In this document: positions 62,771 to 64,000 of the stretch, piece by piece
Numbering within the stretch: position 1 is the first letter of the stretch
How the letters are laid out: every line of letters starts with the position of its first letter
Source of the DNA: Nostoc parmelioides FACHB-3921
GTDB lineage: Bacteria; Cyanobacteriota; Cyanobacteriia; Cyanobacteriales; Nostocaceae
Direction: 5' to 3'
Assembly (NCBI RefSeq): GCF_014696625.1
Contig: NZ_JACJQL010000006.1
Location: 62,001 to 126,000 of the forward strand
Length of the DNA stretch: 64,000 nt
Notes under the pieces: generated by a model
Told to the model about the DNA's origin: nothing
The model's database searches: none
What the model saw: only the letters and a program-made list of their open reading frames with translations
Made by a program: the position numbers and the translations under genes

Positions 62771-63949
62771 CTAAAAAATATCAGCCGGGTCAGCAGAACG
62801 AAGTTTGTTAATAGCTAATGCGCCGGAAGTGATGCACATTAACACTACTGATACAAAGACGATGAGGGCATTATTTGCAGTCATCACAATTGGTAACTTA
62901 GTAGCTGTCATCGCAAAATCATATAAGCCTACTGCAAATAAAAATCCTGGGATGTAAGCTAATAATGCCAAGATTAAAGCCTGTTGAAATACCACATTTA
63001 AAAGGTAAATGTTAGGATAACCAATAGCTTTTAAGGTGGCGTAAGCGATAAATTGGGTAGCAATATTACTGTAGAGAATTTGATAAACGATCACCACACC
63101 CACAACAGAAGCCATTGTTAGCATTATGTTCAGAATAAAACCAATTGGTGTTCTGACTGACCAATATTGTTTTTCAAAATCGATAAAGCCTTTACGAGTG
63201 AAAACTCTTACATCATTAGGTAAATTAGCTTCTAAATTAGCAACAATTCTCTCTTGATCAGCACCTGCTGTAAGAGTGATTGCACCAATATCAATTTTCT
63301 CTGCGGGGCGGGTATTAGGATTGATGCGGAGAAATGTGGAATCGCTGACAATTAAGTTACCATCAACGCCAAAAGAAGGGCCTAAACTGAATAGTCCACC
63401 TACTCTGACTTTATAGCCAATAGGCGCATCGAAGGGAAAAATTTCAATTGTCTGCTCTGTATCTCCTTTGTTAAAATTGGCAGCAATTGGGCCAAATTCT
63501 GGACGGGAATCTCTGTCAAAAAGCATGACATCAGGAATTTTGAGCTTGTCTAAATTTTCTTCCACTTCGGGAATATTCATGACTGGTTGACCTGGGTCAA
63601 AACCAATTACATAGATTGAATATTTCTCTCCAGTTTCCGGATTTTTTAATTTTGCAAACTGCAAATACATGGGGCTGACTGATTCTACCCCATCGAACCC
63701 TAAAGCTTGATACAATCGAGTGCGAGAAAAACTTTGACTTGCTGTCAAAGATTTATATTGTGAACTGACTAAGAACAAGTCACCGCGTAGATTTTGATGT
63801 ACTGCGGTAGCACTAGAGTAAAGCGCATCTTGGAAACCAAGTTGCACAAACATCAGTAAGACAATAAAAGCAATGCCAGCTACAGCTATAAGAAAACGAA
63901 TTTTCTGTTGGACTAGCTGTAGCCATGCTAAAGGAATTTTAAAATTCAT
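62771..63949 (-). CDS. hgdC: DevC-type ABC permease, HgdC-like
   Basis: A 392-aa FtsX/MacB-fold permease of the DevC family: N-terminal helix FLIAVAGIAFIVLLMFVQLG followed by a periplasmic domain of about 200 residues and three C-terminal helices (IGFILNIMLTMASVVGVVIV, LLNVVFQQALILALLAYIPG, NNALIVFVSVVLMCITSGAL). DevBCA-type exporters send heterocyst glycolipids across the envelope through TolC; HgdB (membrane-fusion protein) would be expected upstream, beyond the window edge. Confidence 0.82.
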   Translation of the reverse strand: MNFKIPLAWLQLVQQKIRFLIAVAGIAFIVLLMFVQLGFQDALYSSATAVHQNLRGDLFLVSSQYKSLTASQSFSRTRLYQALGFDGVESVSPMYLQFAKLKNPETGEKYSIYVIGFDPGQPVMNIPEVEENLDKLKIPDVMLFDRDSRPEFGPIAANFNKGDTEQTIEIFPFDAPIGYKVRVGGLFSLGPSFGVDGNLIVSDSTFLRINPNTRPAEKIDIGAITLTAGADQERIVANLEANLPNDVRVFTRKGFIDFEKQYWSVRTPIGFILNIMLTMASVVGVVIVYQILYSNIATQFIAYATLKAIGYPNIYLLNVVFQQALILALLAYIPGFLFAVGLYDFAMTATKLPIVMTANNALIVFVSVVLMCITSGALAINKLRSADPADIF

Positions 63950-63957
63950 ATTGATTG

Positions 63958-64000
63958 TGTCAGTTGATAGTTGTCAGTTGTCAGTTGACGGTTGACGGTT
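63958..64000. repeat. Heptamer repeats at the right edge
   Basis: TCAGTTGATAGTTGTCAGTT and GTTGACGGTTGACGGTT units run to the window end, upstream of the HgdC-like gene. Confidence 0.7.

Overview
The window comes from the chromosome of a filamentous, heterocyst-forming cyanobacterium of the Nostoc/Anabaena/Trichormus group. The evidence is: abundant HIP1-type GCGATCGC octamers, heptamer repeats (TTGACTA / TCATTAG type) between genes, the pipX-pipY-sepF neighbourhood, a phycobiliprotein lyase (CpcT), and at the right end the start of the heterocyst-glycolipid gene region (an HglT-like glycosyltransferase, an HgdA-like epimerase and an HgdC/DevC-like permease).

Layout. 0-7.5 kb: housekeeping genes (sepF 5' end, pipY, pipX, an EcfT-like membrane protein, der, a methyltransferase, a START-like protein, an SDR-type epimerase). 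7.6-14.1 kb: a two-gene NTPase system, a 443-aa P-loop ATPase overlapping a 1716-aa STAND NTPase with TPR-like region, coiled coil, membrane helix and 14 WD40 repeats. 14.2-17 kb: murG, an exported NTF2-like protein and an SDR dehydrogenase. 17.1-20.1 kb: cobG-cobH-cobI behind a cobalamin riboswitch whose P1 stem overlaps the first ATG of cobG. 20.2-24 kb: repeats and a stress cluster (GsiB/17M-like plus ChaB protein, Dps, exported low-temperature-type protein) and two small unknown genes. 24.2-29.7 kb: tamB. 29.8-39.3 kb: nine co-directional genes that read as a collinear chromosomal type IV secretion system (VirB2-, B3-, B4-, B5-, B6-, two B8-, B10- and B9-like) without VirD4, VirB11 or relaxase. 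39.3-43.5 kb: scar tissue (ZIP transporter remnant, IS701-type transposase remnant, a 146-bp MITE) and a DHH/CBS/CCA-transferase gene.

43.9-52.1 kb is an integrated element. A 51-bp direct repeat of the 3' half of tRNA-Cys(GCA) flanks about 8.1 kb that carries a tyrosine integrase, paired putative arm-type sites (TGACTATCA) just inside both ends, several ribbon-helix-helix regulators with dyad operators, a VapE-type SF3 helicase and, beside it, a roughly 260-bp two-armed inverted repeat holding about 14 GGTTACC/GGTAACC iterons, a candidate replication origin. No virion, conjugation or obvious cargo gene is present, so it looks like a minimal integrative replicon or satellite.

52.5-64 kb: a CpdA-like phosphodiesterase, cpcT, a TPR protein whose upstream region received a second copy of the same MITE, then the glycosyltransferase/epimerase/permease genes of the heterocyst glycolipid region, all on the minus strand. 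All assignments are by reading motifs and recalled family knowledge; no database search was run.
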